Positions 14,212 to 24,782 of a DNA stretch of 32,181 bases are shown here, piece after piece. Every line of letters starts with the position of its first letter. Within the stretch, counting starts at the first letter, position 1. Origin of the DNA: Paracoccaceae bacterium (lineage in GTDB: Bacteria > Pseudomonadota > Alphaproteobacteria > Rhodobacterales > Rhodobacteraceae). The notes under the pieces were generated by a model. The model ran no database searches, was not told the DNA's origin, and saw only the letters and a program-made list of their open reading frames with translations. The stretch covers positions 1 through 32,181 of the forward strand of contig REDZ01000119.1 of the NCBI GenBank assembly GCA_007695345.1, given 5' to 3'. A program made the position numbers and the translations under genes.

Positions 14212-16029
14212 ATGTGCGGAATTATTGGTGTTCTGGGCAAGCACGAAGTCTCGCCCATCATTTACGATGCGCTGAAGCGGCTGGAATATCGCGGCTATGA
14301 TTCCGCCGGGATCGCCACGGTGAATGAGGGCACGCTGGACCGGCGGCGCGCGGTGGGCAAGCTGATCAACCTGTCCGATCTGCTGGTGCATCAGCCGCTG
14401 CCCGGTCGCGCGGGCATCGGGCACACGCGCTGGGCCACGCATGGCGGGCCGTCAGTGGCCAACGCGCATCCGCATCAGGCCGGGCGGGTTGCTGTTGTCC
14501 ATAACGGGATCATCGAGAATTTTCGCGCCCTGCGCAGTGAACTGACCGAGCAGGGTGTGGCCTTTGACAGCGAAACCGACACTGAAACCATCGTGCAGCT
14601 TGCCAGCCAGTATCTGTCGCAGGGCATGACCCCGGTTCAGGCCGCGCGCGCAACGCTCAAGCGGCTGGACGGGGCGTTCGCGCTGGCCTTTCTGTTCGAG
14701 GGCGAGGACGATCTGATCATCTGCGCGCGCCGCGGCTCGCCGCTCTGCATCGGGCATGGCACGGGCGAGATGTATCTGGGGTCGGACGCCATCGCGCTGG
14801 CCGAGATGACGGATCGCATCACCTATCTGGAAGAAGGCGACTGGGCCATCCTGACGCGCGATGGCGTGCAGATTTTCGATGCCGAGGATCATCAGACCAG
14901 CCGCCCGCTGACGCGGATCAATGCAGCACAGGCGCGGGTGGACAAATCCGGACACCGCCATTTCATGGCCAAGGAAATGGCCGAACAGCCCGCGATCCTG
15001 CAGGCGTCGATGGCCGCCTATTCAGGGCCGGGCGAAGGCGGGATCAACCTGCCCGAGGGGCTGGATTTCGCGCAGGCCGATCGGCTGATCCTTGTGGCCT
15101 GTGGCACGGCCTATTACGCCTGCCAGGTCGCAAAATACTGGTTCGAGCAATTCGCCGGGATACCGGTGGAACTGGATATTGCCTCGGAATTCCGCTACCG
15201 CCAGCCGGTTCTGGGCCGCGCGAACATGGCGATTTTCGTCAGCCAGTCGGGTGAGACGGCCGACACGCTTGCCGCGCTGCGCCATGTGCGCCCGCATGTG
15301 GGGCAGGTGGCGGCGGTCGTGAATGTGCCGACCTCGTCCATCGCGCGCGAAAGCGATGTGGTGCTGCCCATCCATGCCGGGCCGGAAATCGGTGTCGCCT
15401 CGACCAAGGCATTCACGGCGCAGATGCAGGTTCTGGCCCTTCTGGCGCTGGCGGCCGGGCGCGCGCGCGGGCATCTGGATGCGGATACCTTCGCCGCGCG
15501 GATGGATGATCTGCGCGCGGCACCGGGCTATATCGCACAAGCGCTGGACCGCGAGGATGACATCCGCCGCCTGACGGAAATGCTGTCCAAGGCGCGCGAC
15601 GTGCTGTTTCTGGGGCGCGGGGTGATGTATCCGCTGGCGCTGGAAGGGGCGCTGAAACTCAAGGAAATCAGCTATATCCACGCCGAAGCCTATGCCGCAG
15701 GCGAATTGAAGCACGGCCCCATCGCGCTGATCGACGAAGATATGCCCGTGATCGTGCTGGCCCCCCATGATGCGCTGTTCGAGAAAACCGCCTCGAACAT
15801 GCAGGAGGTGCTGGCGCGGCAGGGCAAGGTGCTGCTGATCTCGGATGCGCGTGGGCTGGAGGAAGCGGGCGAGGTGCCCTGGCGGCTGCAGATGCCCAGG
15901 GTGCCCGACCTGATCGCGCCCATGGTCTATGCCGTGCCTGCGCAACTGATCGCCTATCACACGGCGCTGCATCGTGGCACGGATGTGGACCAGCCGCGCA
16001 ATCTGGCGAAATCTGTTACTGTGGAATGA
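14212..16029 (+). CDS. glmS: Glutamine-fructose-6-phosphate aminotransferase (isomerizing)
   Basis: Makes glucosamine-6-phosphate from fructose-6-phosphate and glutamine, the first committed step toward UDP-GlcNAc. The 605-aa protein begins MCGIIGVLGKHEV, so Cys2 becomes the N-terminal nucleophile after Met removal. The glutaminase half has RRLEYRGYDSAGIA-type sequence and HTRWATHGGPS. The synthase half has two SIS domains (VACGTAYYACQVAKYW, FVSQSGETADT) and ends DQPRNLAKSVTVE with the usual AKSVTVE tail. AAGGA overlaps the glmU stop. No glmS ribozyme is visible, as expected outside Gram-positives. The stop overlaps the next ATG by four bases (ATGA). Confidence 0.97.
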   Translation: MCGIIGVLGKHEVSPIIYDALKRLEYRGYDSAGIATVNEGTLDRRRAVGKLINLSDLLVHQPLPGRAGIGHTRWATHGGPSVANAHPHQAGRVAVVHNGIIENFRALRSELTEQGVAFDSETDTETIVQLASQYLSQGMTPVQAARATLKRLDGAFALAFLFEGEDDLIICARRGSPLCIGHGTGEMYLGSDAIALAEMTDRITYLEEGDWAILTRDGVQIFDAEDHQTSRPLTRINAAQARVDKSGHRHFMAKEMAEQPAILQASMAAYSGPGEGGINLPEGLDFAQADRLILVACGTAYYACQVAKYWFEQFAGIPVELDIASEFRYRQPVLGRANMAIFVSQSGETADTLAALRHVRPHVGQVAAVVNVPTSSIARESDVVLPIHAGPEIGVASTKAFTAQMQVLALLALAAGRARGHLDADTFAARMDDLRAAPGYIAQALDREDDIRRLTEMLSKARDVLFLGRGVMYPLALEGALKLKEISYIHAEAYAAGELKHGPIALIDEDMPVIVLAPHDALFEKTASNMQEVLARQGKVLLISDARGLEEAGEVPWRLQMPRVPDLIAPMVYAVPAQLIAYHTALHRGTDVDQPRNLAKSVTVE

Positions 16030-16709
16030 CCACGGCCTCGGACCTGCTGGCAGAACTGCGCGCGCTGGGCGCGCCGGACAAGGCCGCCGAGATGGCGGCC
16101 TATCACAAGACAGCGCGCCCCTTTCTGGGCGTGTCCGCGCAGGTTCTGGATGAGCGCGCGCGCGCATTGCGCGGCAGTCTGACCTTGTGCCAGCGGCTCG
16201 ATTCCGCGCAGGCGCTCTGGGACAGTGATATTCACGAGGGCCGCATTCTGGCCGCCAAGTTGCTGACACAGGCGCGTATCCGCCCCGATGATACCGCCGT
16301 GTGGCAGATGATCACGGGCTGGGTGCCGCAATTCGACAGTTGGGCGCTGGCCGATCACGCGGCGATTGCCGGGGCCAAACGCCTGCAGGCTGTGCCCGCA
16401 AGGCTGCATGAGGTCGCGGGCTGGACGCAGGACCCGAACATCTGGGTGCGGCGTGCGGCGTTGGTGATGACGCTCCCCTATGCCCGGCTGGCGCATCCCA
16501 AGCCTGCGGAACTGGCGATACGCGCGCGGGTGCTGGAATGGGCGGCGGGATATGTGGCGGACCGGGATCGGTTCATCCAGAAAGCCGTTGCCTGGTGGCT
16601 GCGCGATCTCTCGCGCCGCGATCCCGAGGCCGTGCGCCATTTTCTCGATGGTCCGGGGCAGGGGCTGAGCAAACCTGCACGACGCGAGGCGCAGATACTG
16701 GTGTCATGA
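16026..16709 (+). CDS. AlkD-like DNA alkylation repair protein (HEAT repeat)
   Basis: A 227-aa all-helical protein of the AlkD/DNA alkylation repair family, which excises or binds alkylated purines without base flipping. It lacks a signal peptide. Family-type segments are AAYHKTARPFLGVSAQVLDERAR, HEGRILAAKLL, FDSWALADHA (the W and D match positions of the catalytic groove in AlkD), VRRAALVMTLP and RFIQKAVAWWLRDLSRRDP. Its ATG overlaps the glmS stop (ATGA), so it depends on glmS translation. Why a repair glycosylase-like protein is coupled to amino-sugar synthesis is unclear. Activity on DNA is inferred only from family membership. Confidence 0.85.
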   Translation: MTTASDLLAELRALGAPDKAAEMAAYHKTARPFLGVSAQVLDERARALRGSLTLCQRLDSAQALWDSDIHEGRILAAKLLTQARIRPDDTAVWQMITGWVPQFDSWALADHAAIAGAKRLQAVPARLHEVAGWTQDPNIWVRRAALVMTLPYARLAHPKPAELAIRARVLEWAAGYVADRDRFIQKAVAWWLRDLSRRDPEAVRHFLDGPGQGLSKPARREAQILVS

Positions 16710-16763
16710 GCGCTGAAAGGATCGGGTAGTGCCGGACCGCAGACGCAGTTTGCGCCCCTTCCC

Positions 16764-17486
16764 TCAGCCGCGCAGGACCGCCAGCGCCTCGGCCAGATCC
16801 AGCTTGCCGTCATAAAGCGCCCGCCCCGAGATCGCCCCGTCAAGGCGCGCGCCGCAATCGCGCAGCGCGATCAGATCTTCCAGCCGTGACACCCCGCCTG
16901 ATGCGATGACCGGCACGCTGACCGCGCGCGCCAGCGCTGCCGTCGCTTCAACATTCGGGCCCTGCATCGCGCCGTCGCGGTTGATATCCGTGTAGATCAG
17001 CGCGGCGACGCCCGCATCCTCGAACCGGCGCGCCAGGTCGATCACGTCCATATCGGTTTCTTCGGCCCAACCGCGTGTTGCCACCCGGCCCTCGCGCGCA
17101 TCCACCCCCACGGCCACCTGGCCGGGAAAGGCCCGCGCCGCGTCGCGTACCAGATCAGGCGCTTCCACGGCGACTGTGCCCAGGATCACCCGGCGCAGTC
17201 CCTTGCCCAGCCAGTTCTCGATCGTGGCCATGTCGCGGATACCCCCGCCAAGCTGGCAGGGCAGATCGACGGCCCCAAGGATGGCCTCGACCGCCTCGGC
17301 ATTGACCGGGTTGCCGGCAAAGGCGCCGTTCAGATCGACCAGATGCAGCCATTCCGCCCCCTGCGCGGCAAAGCTGCGTGCCTGTTCTGCCGGCGCGTCG
17401 CTGAACACCGTCGCCTGATCCATCGCGCCTTTGTACAGACGCACGCATTGGCCGTCTTTCAGGTCAATCGCAGGATAAAGGATCAT
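16764..17486 (-). CDS. hisA: Phosphoribosyl-AMP-derived ProFAR isomerase (HisA)
   Basis: Histidine biosynthesis step 4: Amadori rearrangement of ProFAR to PRFAR in a TIM barrel. The 240-aa product starts [20 protein letters not shown], with Asp8 as catalytic base. [14 protein letters not shown] supplies Asp129 as catalytic acid. The phosphate-binding loops are LGGGIRD and [11 protein letters not shown]. The track ORF starts 32 codons upstream at 17582; the ATG at 17486 is the family start and has an AGGATAAAGG-type region before it. It stands alone here, with no hisH, hisF or hisE beside it, and is divergent from tadA across 122 bp. Confidence 0.95.
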   Translation of the reverse strand: MILYPAIDLKDGQCVRLYKGAMDQATVFSDAPAEQARSFAAQGAEWLHLVDLNGAFAGNPVNAEAVEAILGAVDLPCQLGGGIRDMATIENWLGKGLRRVILGTVAVEAPDLVRDAARAFPGQVAVGVDAREGRVATRGWAEETDMDVIDLARRFEDAGVAALIYTDINRDGAMQGPNVEATAALARAVSVPVIASGGVSRLEDLIALRDCGARLDGAISGRALYDGKLDLAEALAVLRG

Positions 17487-17608
17487 GACGCGCGCCTTTC
17501 GCATGGGGAACGCGCGCTTTCTAGCGCGGGGGCGCGCGCAGGAAAACCCCGGATCGCGCCCGCGCTTGGTGCTTGCGCCCAAGGCCAGCCCCGCGATAGC
17601 GTCGCGCG

Positions 17609-18076
17609 ATGACGCGCTTCCGCTCTTACATGCAACAGGCCATGGCCGAGGCCCGCGCCGCCGCCGCGCGCGGCGAGGTGCCTGTGGGCGCGGTCATCAT
17701 TGACCCGCAGGGCACAGTGCTGGCCGCCGCAGGCAACCGCACGCGAGAGCTGCGCGACCCCACCGCCCATGCCGAGATGCTGGCCATCCGCGCCGCCTGT
17801 GCCGCGCTGGGGCAGGAGCGGCTGACCGGCTGCGATATCCACGTCACGCTGGAGCCCTGCCCGATGTGCGCCGCTGCCATCGCCCATGCCCGGCTGCGGC
17901 GGTTGTATTATGCGGCGGCGGACCCGAAATCGGGCGGGGTGGGGCAGGGGCCGCGCGTCTTTGCCCATCCCCAATGCCACCATGTGCCAGACATCTATGA
18001 CGGGATCGACACGCAAGAGGCCGAGGCCCTGCTGCGCGATTTCTTTGCAGGGTTGCGGGGCGCGAGGCCATGCTGA
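17609..18076 (+). CDS. tadA: tRNA-specific adenosine deaminase TadA
   Basis: Essential zinc deaminase converting A34 to inosine in the anticodon of tRNA-Arg(ACG). The 155-aa protein has the CDA-fold motif HAEM (His54 zinc ligand, Glu56 proton shuttle) and EPCPMCAAA (Cys84 and Cys87 zinc ligands), plus GEVPVGAVI near the N-terminus and DPKSGGVG after the zinc site. Length and motif order are standard. The next gene begins seven bases before its stop, so the two are translationally linked. Confidence 0.95.
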   Translation: MTRFRSYMQQAMAEARAAAARGEVPVGAVIIDPQGTVLAAAGNRTRELRDPTAHAEMLAIRAACAALGQERLTGCDIHVTLEPCPMCAAAIAHARLRRLYYAAADPKSGGVGQGPRVFAHPQCHHVPDIYDGIDTQEAEALLRDFFAGLRGARPC

Positions 18077-18708
18077 GCGAACAGGTCATCGCCTATTGCG
18101 AACGCACGGATTTCGCCTATTGGTCCGAGCCGGTGAATGCCGTGACAAACGCGGCATTCGTGATCGCGGCGGCGGTGGTGTGGCGTCAGACAGCGGGGCT
18201 GCCCCTGGCGCGCGCGATGGCCGTGGTGCTGGCCGTGATCGGGCTGGGGTCGTTCCTGTGGCATACCCATGCCACGCGCTGGGCGGGGCTGGCTGATGTG
18301 CTGCCGATCCTGGGCTTCATCCTGCTGTATCTGTTCGCGGCCACGCGCGACTTTTTGATGATTCCTGCCCGCTGGGCCGCGCTCGCGCTGGGGCTGTTCC
18401 TGCCCTACACGGTGCTGTTTTCATGGGCGTCAGGGCAGCTTGTGCCGGGGCTGGGGGCGAATGCCGCGTATTTCAGCGTGGCCGCCCTGATCGCGGCTTA
18501 TGGCCTGTGGCTGCGCCGGACAGCAACCGGGCAGGGGCTGCTGATCGGGGCGGGGATACTCTGTGTTTCACTGGGCTTTCGCATGGCGGATGACGCGGTC
18601 TGCGCGGTCTTTCCCATCGGCACGCATTTCATGTGGCACCTGCTGAACGCGCTGATGCTGGGCTGGATGATCCATGTCTATTGCCGCCACATGCGGGCCG
18701 TGAAATGA
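18070..18708 (+). CDS. Ceramidase-family (CREST) integral membrane hydrolase
   Basis: A 212-aa membrane protein with about seven hydrophobic helices. It fits the alkaline ceramidase/CREST group of zinc amidohydrolases. Ser61 and His65 in GSFLWHTHATRW, Asp76 in GLADVLPI, and His186/His190 in THFMWHLLNA reproduce the S-x3-H, H-x10-D and H-x3-H spacing I know from human ACER3 (S77, H81, D92, H217, H221). The N-terminal YCERTDFAYWSEPVNAVTN resembles the region before the first helix that binds calcium in ACER3. The substrate is unknown, since most Rhodobacterales do not make ceramide. Overlap with tadA by seven bases indicates coupling. It ends 0 bases before a strong hairpin terminator. Confidence 0.85.
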   Translation: MLSEQVIAYCERTDFAYWSEPVNAVTNAAFVIAAAVVWRQTAGLPLARAMAVVLAVIGLGSFLWHTHATRWAGLADVLPILGFILLYLFAATRDFLMIPARWAALALGLFLPYTVLFSWASGQLVPGLGANAAYFSVAALIAAYGLWLRRTATGQGLLIGAGILCVSLGFRMADDAVCAVFPIGTHFMWHLLNALMLGWMIHVYCRHMRAVK

Positions 18709-18747
18709 CACACGCCCCGCTGTGCCAGCGGGGCGTGTGGAATTTTC
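18709..18747. terminator. Bidirectional terminator between the ceramidase-like gene and atpC
   Basis: A perfect 14-bp stem CACACGCCCCGCTG / CAGCGGGGCGTGTG with loop TGC directly follows the plus-strand stop codon. AATTTTC follows on the plus strand and TCATTTC on the minus strand. Both convergent genes lack any other terminator, so it likely serves the tadA unit and the atp operon. Confidence 0.85.
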
Positions 18748-18765
18748 GTCTGGTCATGGACCGGT

Positions 18766-19161
18766 TTAGCCGATCGTCTCGATCGTGCGGGCCAGGTCAT
18801 CGGCGGTCTTGTCCAGCGCGTCCTTGTCGGGACCGCTGAGCGTGGCGGCCTTGTCGCGCGTCTCGGCCAGAATCGCCTCCAGCGCAGCGCGGCCTTCGGC
18901 ATCGGCGCCGTAAGCGCGTTCGGCCAGTACCGATGTCCCGTCGGGCATGATCTCGGCAAAGCCGCCGGTGACGACATAGCGCGTGGCCCCGTCGGACGCC
19001 TCGGTCACCAGAATGCCGGGGCGCAGGGTCGTGATCATGGGCGCATGATCGGGCATGGCGGTCAGGTCCCCGGCGGCACCGGGGATCTGCACGGCCCGCA
19101 CCGGCCCGGAGGCAAGCTTGCGCTCGGGGCTGACCAGGTCGAATTGCATCGTGTCGGCCAT
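18766..19161 (-). CDS. atpC: F1 ATP synthase epsilon subunit
   Basis: Central-stalk subunit of F1 that couples rotation and can inhibit ATP hydrolysis. 131 aa, beginning [49 protein letters not shown], the typical beta-sandwich start, and ending in an alpha-helical segment with [32 protein letters not shown]. It is the last gene of atpHAGDC, 22 bases after atpD, and is followed by the bidirectional hairpin. Confidence 0.96.
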   Translation of the reverse strand: MADTMQFDLVSPERKLASGPVRAVQIPGAAGDLTAMPDHAPMITTLRPGILVTEASDGATRYVVTGGFAEIMPDGTSVLAERAYGADAEGRAALEAILAETRDKAATLSGPDKDALDKTADDLARTIETIG

Positions 19162-19183
19162 CAGGCTCTCCCTTCAGCGTGGA

Positions 19184-20623
<1,440 letters not shown>

Positions 20624-21493
20624 CTAGAGCGCTTCTGCGCCCGAAATGATCTCGATCAGTTCCTTGGTGATCGCGGCCTGACGCGAGCGGTTGTATTCGA
20701 TGGTCAGCCGGTCGATCATGTCGCCTGCATTGCGCGTCGCATTGTCCATCGCCGACATCCGTGCACCCTGTTCCGAGGCGGCGTTTTCCAGAAGCGCGGC
20801 AAAGATCTGCGTGGTCACCGCGCGCGGCAGCAGGTCTTCCAGGATCGCCTCTTCCGAGGGCTCGTATTCGTAAAGCTGGCTGGCCTCGGCCTCTTCGGGC
20901 ACTTCGGCGGGGATGATCTGGCGCGGGGTGGGCACCTGGCTGATCACCGATTCGAAGCGGTTGTAGAAGATCGTCGCGACATCGAATTCACCGGCCTCGA
21001 ACATCTCGAACACCTGTTTCGCGATATCGGCGGCATTCTCGTAGCCCACGCGCTTGACATCGCTCAGGTCCACATGCGCGACCAGATGATCGCCCAGATC
21101 GCGGCGCAACTGTTCGCGACCCTTCTTGCCGACCGTCAGGATCTTGACGGTCTTGCCCTCGCCCAGCAGTTTCTGCGCGCGGTAGCGCGCGATCTTGACG
21201 ATGGACGAGTTGAAGCCGCCGCACAGCCCGCGTTCAGCCGTCATCACGATCAGCAGATGCGTCTGATCGTTGCCTGTACCCGACAGGATGCGCGGCGCAG
21301 TGGGCGAATCCTTGACCGAGGCTGCCAGACCATTGACCACATCTGCCAGCTTCTCGGCATAGGGGCGCGCGGCCTCGGCTGCGTCCTGCGCGCGGCGGAG
21401 CTTGGCCGCCGCGACCATCTGCATGGCCTTGGTGATCTTGCGTGTCGATTTGACACTGCCGATCCGGTTCTTGAGGTCCTTGAGGTTTGGCAT
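20624..21493 (-). CDS. atpG: F1 ATP synthase gamma subunit
   Basis: Rotor shaft inside the alpha-beta hexamer. 289 aa, N-terminal helix [36 protein letters not shown], central [14 protein letters not shown], and C-terminal helix [49 protein letters not shown]. It lies between atpA (21-base gap) and atpD in the usual order. Its length is normal for alphaproteobacteria. Confidence 0.97.
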   Translation of the reverse strand: MPNLKDLKNRIGSVKSTRKITKAMQMVAAAKLRRAQDAAEAARPYAEKLADVVNGLAASVKDSPTAPRILSGTGNDQTHLLIVMTAERGLCGGFNSSIVKIARYRAQKLLGEGKTVKILTVGKKGREQLRRDLGDHLVAHVDLSDVKRVGYENAADIAKQVFEMFEAGEFDVATIFYNRFESVISQVPTPRQIIPAEVPEEAEASQLYEYEPSEEAILEDLLPRAVTTQIFAALLENAASEQGARMSAMDNATRNAGDMIDRLTIEYNRSRQAAITKELIEIISGAEAL

Positions 21494-21514
21494 ACGCTTA
21501 TCCTCTCACCGCCC

Positions 21515-23053
21515 TCAGGCGAAGTCTTTCGCGAATTCGTCCAATGCGGCGCGGATCTTCTCGTCCAGTTCGCCCTTCACCTTGCGGTCATTGTTGGTGA
21601 TGTCATCCAGCAGGGCGGAATGACGCCCGCGCAGATGCTCCAGCAGGCCCTTTTCGAACCGTCCCACATCCTTGACGGCGATCTTGTCCAGATAGCCCTG
21701 CGTGCCCGCAAAGATGATGCAGACGATCTCTGCGTTGGTCAGGGGCGAATACTGCGCCTGTTTCATCAGCTCGGTCAGACGCGCGCCCCGGTTCAAGAGC
21801 TTCTGGGTCGAGGCATCGAGGTCCGAGCCGAATTGCGCGAACGCCGCCATCTCGCGGTATTGTGCGAGTTCCAGCTTGACCGGGCCAGCGACGGATTTCA
21901 TCGCATCGGTCTGGGCGCTTGAGCCCACGCGCGACACCGAAAGACCCGTGTTCACAGCCGGGCGGATACCCTGATAGAACAGTTCCGTTTCCAGAAAGAT
22001 CTGCCCATCCGTGATCGAGATCACGTTGGTCGGGATAAAGGCCGACACGTCGCCGCCCTGCGTTTCGATGATCGGCAGCGCAGTCAGCGAGCCCGAGCCG
22101 AAATCCTCGTTCAGCTTGGACGACCGTTCCAGCAGGCGCGAGTGCAGGTAGAACACGTCACCGGGATAGGCTTCGCGGCCCGGCGGGCGGCGCAGCAGGA
22201 GCGACATCTGGCGGTAGGCGACGGCCTGCTTGGACAGGTCATCATAGATGATCAGCGCATGGCGGCCATTGTCGCGGAAATGCTCGGCCATGGCGGTCGC
22301 GGCATAGGGGGCCAGGAACTGCATGGGGGCCGGGTCCGACGCGGTAGCGGCCACGACGATCGAATATTCGATGGCGCCGGTTTCTTCCAGCTTCTTCACA
22401 AGCTGCGCGACGGTCGAGCGCTTCTGCCCGATGGCGACATAGACACAATAGAGCTTCTTGTACTCGTCATCGCCTGCGGCATCGTTATAGCTTTTCTGGT
22501 TCAGGATCGTGTCGAGCGCGACAGCAGTCTTGCCGGTCTGACGGTCGCCGATGATCAATTCGCGCTGGCCGCGGCCAATCGGGATCATGGCGTCCACCGA
22601 TTTCAGGCCCGTGGCCATCGGCTCATGCACCGATTTGCGTGGAATGATGCCCGGCGCCTTGACATCGGCGACGGCACGGCCAGACGCCTTGATTTCGCCC
22701 TTGCCGTCGATGGGATTGCCCAGCGCGTCAACCACGCGGCCCAGAAGCGCGTCGCCCACCGGCACGTCCACGATGGACTTGGTGCGCTTGACCGTGTCGC
22801 CTTCCTTGATGCCCCGGTCATCGCCGAAGATCACGACGCCGACATTGTCGGATTCAAGGTTGAGCGCCATGCCGCGCACGCCGCCCGGAAACTCGACCAT
22901 CTCGCCGGCCTGCACATTGTCCAGACCGTGGATGCGGGAAATCCCGTCACCCACCGAGAGCACGCGGCCCACTTCGCTGACTTCGACATCCTGTCCGAAG
23001 TTCTTGATCTGCTCTTTCAGGATCGCAGAAATCTCAGCAGCTTGGATACCCAT
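21515..23053 (-). CDS. atpA: F1 ATP synthase alpha subunit
   Basis: Non-catalytic nucleotide-binding subunit of F1. 512 aa, starting [29 protein letters not shown], with P-loop [11 protein letters not shown] and [45 protein letters not shown], the conserved alpha signature region. The ATG directly abuts the atpH TAA with no intervening base, and its RBS (AGGT) is inside atpH, so the two are coupled. Confidence 0.98.
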   Translation of the reverse strand: MGIQAAEISAILKEQIKNFGQDVEVSEVGRVLSVGDGISRIHGLDNVQAGEMVEFPGGVRGMALNLESDNVGVVIFGDDRGIKEGDTVKRTKSIVDVPVGDALLGRVVDALGNPIDGKGEIKASGRAVADVKAPGIIPRKSVHEPMATGLKSVDAMIPIGRGQRELIIGDRQTGKTAVALDTILNQKSYNDAAGDDEYKKLYCVYVAIGQKRSTVAQLVKKLEETGAIEYSIVVAATASDPAPMQFLAPYAATAMAEHFRDNGRHALIIYDDLSKQAVAYRQMSLLLRRPPGREAYPGDVFYLHSRLLERSSKLNEDFGSGSLTALPIIETQGGDVSAFIPTNVISITDGQIFLETELFYQGIRPAVNTGLSVSRVGSSAQTDAMKSVAGPVKLELAQYREMAAFAQFGSDLDASTQKLLNRGARLTELMKQAQYSPLTNAEIVCIIFAGTQGYLDKIAVKDVGRFEKGLLEHLRGRHSALLDDITNNDRKVKGELDEKIRAALDEFAKDFA

Positions 23054-23614
23054 TTATCCGACCTCTTTCATGCTGTTCTTGAGGGCCGCGAGCTGCGCGC
23101 GGATCGAACTGTCGATCATGTGCGAGCCCACCTTGATGACAAGACCGCCGATGAGGGATTCATCAACGGTCGTCTTGAGATTGATCTTCTTGCCGACACG
23201 CGCTTTCAGCACATCGGCGATCTCGGTTTCCTGCGCCTTGGTCAGCGGCTGGGCAGAGGTCACCTCGGCCTCGACCTCGCCCTTTTCCTTCGCGATCAGG
23301 CTGCGCAGCGCGCGCAGGACCTGCGGCAGGGCAAAGAGGCGCCGCTTCTGCGCCATCAGGCCAAGTGTGCCCTTGACGGTCTGCGAAAGACCCATCTTGG
23401 CCCCAACAGCAGTGATCGCCGCGCTGACCTGATCGCGGGTATAGACCGGCGATGTGATCAGGTTGCGCAGATCGGCGCTGTCGGCAAGCGCCCCGTCAAG
23501 CGCCGCGATATCGGCTTCAAGCGGCTTGAGCGAATTGGTTTCCTTGGCCAGTTCAAACATGGCCGTGGCATAGCGCATTGCAATGCCCGAAGAGATCGAA
23601 GCTGGTTCGGACAC
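23054..23614 (-). CDS. atpH: F1 ATP synthase delta subunit (GTG start)
   Basis: Peripheral-stalk subunit that binds the top of F1 and joins it to the b subunits. The 186-aa product reads M(GTG)[28 protein letters not shown] and ends [37 protein letters not shown], the usual OSCP/delta C-terminus. The track starts 39 codons upstream at 23731 in sequence unlike the family. GTG at 23614 with GGAAGG six bases upstream gives the Rhodobacterales N-terminus. It is the first gene of atpHAGDC. The F0 genes (atpIBEF) are not here, which is normal for Rhodobacterales. Confidence 0.95.
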   Translation of the reverse strand: MSEPASISSGIAMRYATAMFELAKETNSLKPLEADIAALDGALADSADLRNLITSPVYTRDQVSAAITAVGAKMGLSQTVKGTLGLMAQKRRLFALPQVLRALRSLIAKEKGEVEAEVTSAQPLTKAQETEIADVLKARVGKKINLKTTVDESLIGGLVIKVGSHMIDSSIRAQLAALKNSMKEVG

Positions 23615-23702
23615 GTCCACCCTTCCATCTGAGTTGCACAGGACCACGCGCCAGCCTTGTGCCATGAATGCGTCTGACGGCGCGGCATGGGAAATCGGCG
23701 CG

Positions 23703-23731
23703 GGTTTAGCAGAGGGTTCATGATGCTGCAA
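23703..23731 (-). promoter_or_regulatory. Candidate promoter of the atpHAGDC operon
   Basis: On the minus strand TTGCAG (23731-23726) and TAAACC (23708-23703) are separated by 17 bases. Transcription would start near 23696, about 80 bases before the GTG of atpH. Each hexamer matches three of six consensus bases, which is common in GC-rich alphaproteobacteria but not strong evidence. Confidence 0.35.
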
Positions 23732-23774
23732 CCGCCAAGGACGCAGGCAGATGAGAAAGCTGCAGGGTTTTCGT

Positions 23775-23796
23775 GCCGCGCTGCAGCAAGCGCGGC
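23775..23796. other. 7-bp hairpin between the methyltransferase and atpH
   Basis: GCCGCGC and GCGCGGC pair around an 8-base loop in the 265-bp gap upstream of atpH. It lies about 85 bases after the methyltransferase stop on the minus strand. No T run follows, so termination is possible but unproven. The rest of this gap shows only the candidate atp promoter. Confidence 0.35.
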
Positions 23797-23879
23797 GGAA
23801 GGGACACTATTGCGTGCATTCGGCTGCAGTATCGCGCGTGCGCAGCGCGCCCGTGGTGCAACCGATTCCCTGCGCGTCC

Positions 23880-24662
23880 TTACCCGTCCTGCCGACCATC
23901 GCCGCGATATGCGCGCCAGGCGGGGCGTACGGTCGGGCTGGGCACCGGATTGAGGATGCGCAGGGGCTTGCCCTCGCGCTCGACCAGCCCGGACGGGCGC
24001 GGCGTGTCGGGGATGCGCGTCGCCTCGACCAGCAGCACACCGCCGGCATGGCGGCGCGACAGGCGCTGGCCCATTCCCTCCAGCATCATCGCCCAGCGCA
24101 GCCAGCTCTTGCGGTCGCGCGGCGGAAAGAACAGCGCCGCCGAATGGTTGTCCACCTGAAATCCGTGTTCGCTGCACAAGGTTTGCGCCTGACCCAGCGA
24201 ATAGGGGCGGCCCAGGGAAAACGGCGTGCCATCCCTGCGCGCCCACAGGCCGGACCGGTTGGGCAGCACCAGAACCGCCTTGCCGCCGATCCTGAGGACG
24301 CGCGCGGCTTCTTCCATCAGGGCGGCGGGGCGTTCCGATGTCTCGACCCCGTGCAGCATGACCAGCCGGTCCACGCTGTCGGTCGCCAGCGGCCAGTTGG
24401 TTTCATCGACCAGGACGGAGTGATTGGCCATCTCGGCAGGCCAGTGCATGACCCCCTGCGGCCCCGGCATCAGCGTGATCACGCGCGCGGCCTCGCTCAG
24501 GCAGGGGCGCAGCAGGGGCGCGGCGAAGCCGAAGCCCGCCACCGACATGCCCTTGACCGATGGCCAGCAGGTCATCAGCCGGTCACGCATTGCTTTCTGC
24601 GCCGCGCGGCCAAGCGCGGTCGTGTAATAGAAATCGCGCAATTCGCAGACGTCGTTATACAT
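23880..24662 (-). CDS. Class I SAM-dependent methyltransferase-like protein
   Basis: 260-aa soluble protein resembling a conserved Rhodobacterales methyltransferase found beside gloB. The N-terminus has ELRDFYYTTALGRAAQKAMRDRL. The SAM-binding loop reads MSVAGFGFAAPLLRP (residues 39-53), a degenerate form of the usual DxGxGxG. Post-I segments include WPLATDSVDRLVMLHGVETSERP and EEAARVLRIGGKAVLVLPNRSGLWARRDGTPFSLGRPYSLGQ, the Methyltransf_11-like core. The substrate is unknown. It is divergent from gloB across 120 bp, and the ATG at 24662 opens the conserved N-terminus. Confidence 0.75.
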   Translation of the reverse strand: MYNDVCELRDFYYTTALGRAAQKAMRDRLMTCWPSVKGMSVAGFGFAAPLLRPCLSEAARVITLMPGPQGVMHWPAEMANHSVLVDETNWPLATDSVDRLVMLHGVETSERPAALMEEAARVLRIGGKAVLVLPNRSGLWARRDGTPFSLGRPYSLGQAQTLCSEHGFQVDNHSAALFFPPRDRKSWLRWAMMLEGMGQRLSRRHAGGVLLVEATRIPDTPRPSGLVEREGKPLRILNPVPSPTVRPAWRAYRGDGRQDG

Positions 24663-24782
24663 CTTGCTCCTGCCTGCCGTTCTGCGTTTGCCTGCGGGCC
24701 GACCCGTCTGGCCGTGCCCATTGCGTTACGGTCCGTCATGGCCCAGAGTGATGAAAATTTACCGCAATGCAAGGAAAACGCC

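Noticed and set aside
22142-23632. 496-aa plus-strand ORF opposite atpA and atpH
   Set aside because: Antisense to two clear F1 genes, with the same reversed-codon composition and no recognisable motif.
23751-24782. Upstream extension of gloB in the track (599-aa ORF)
   Set aside because: The first 344 codons are antisense to the methyltransferase and unlike glyoxalase II; the true gene starts at 24783.
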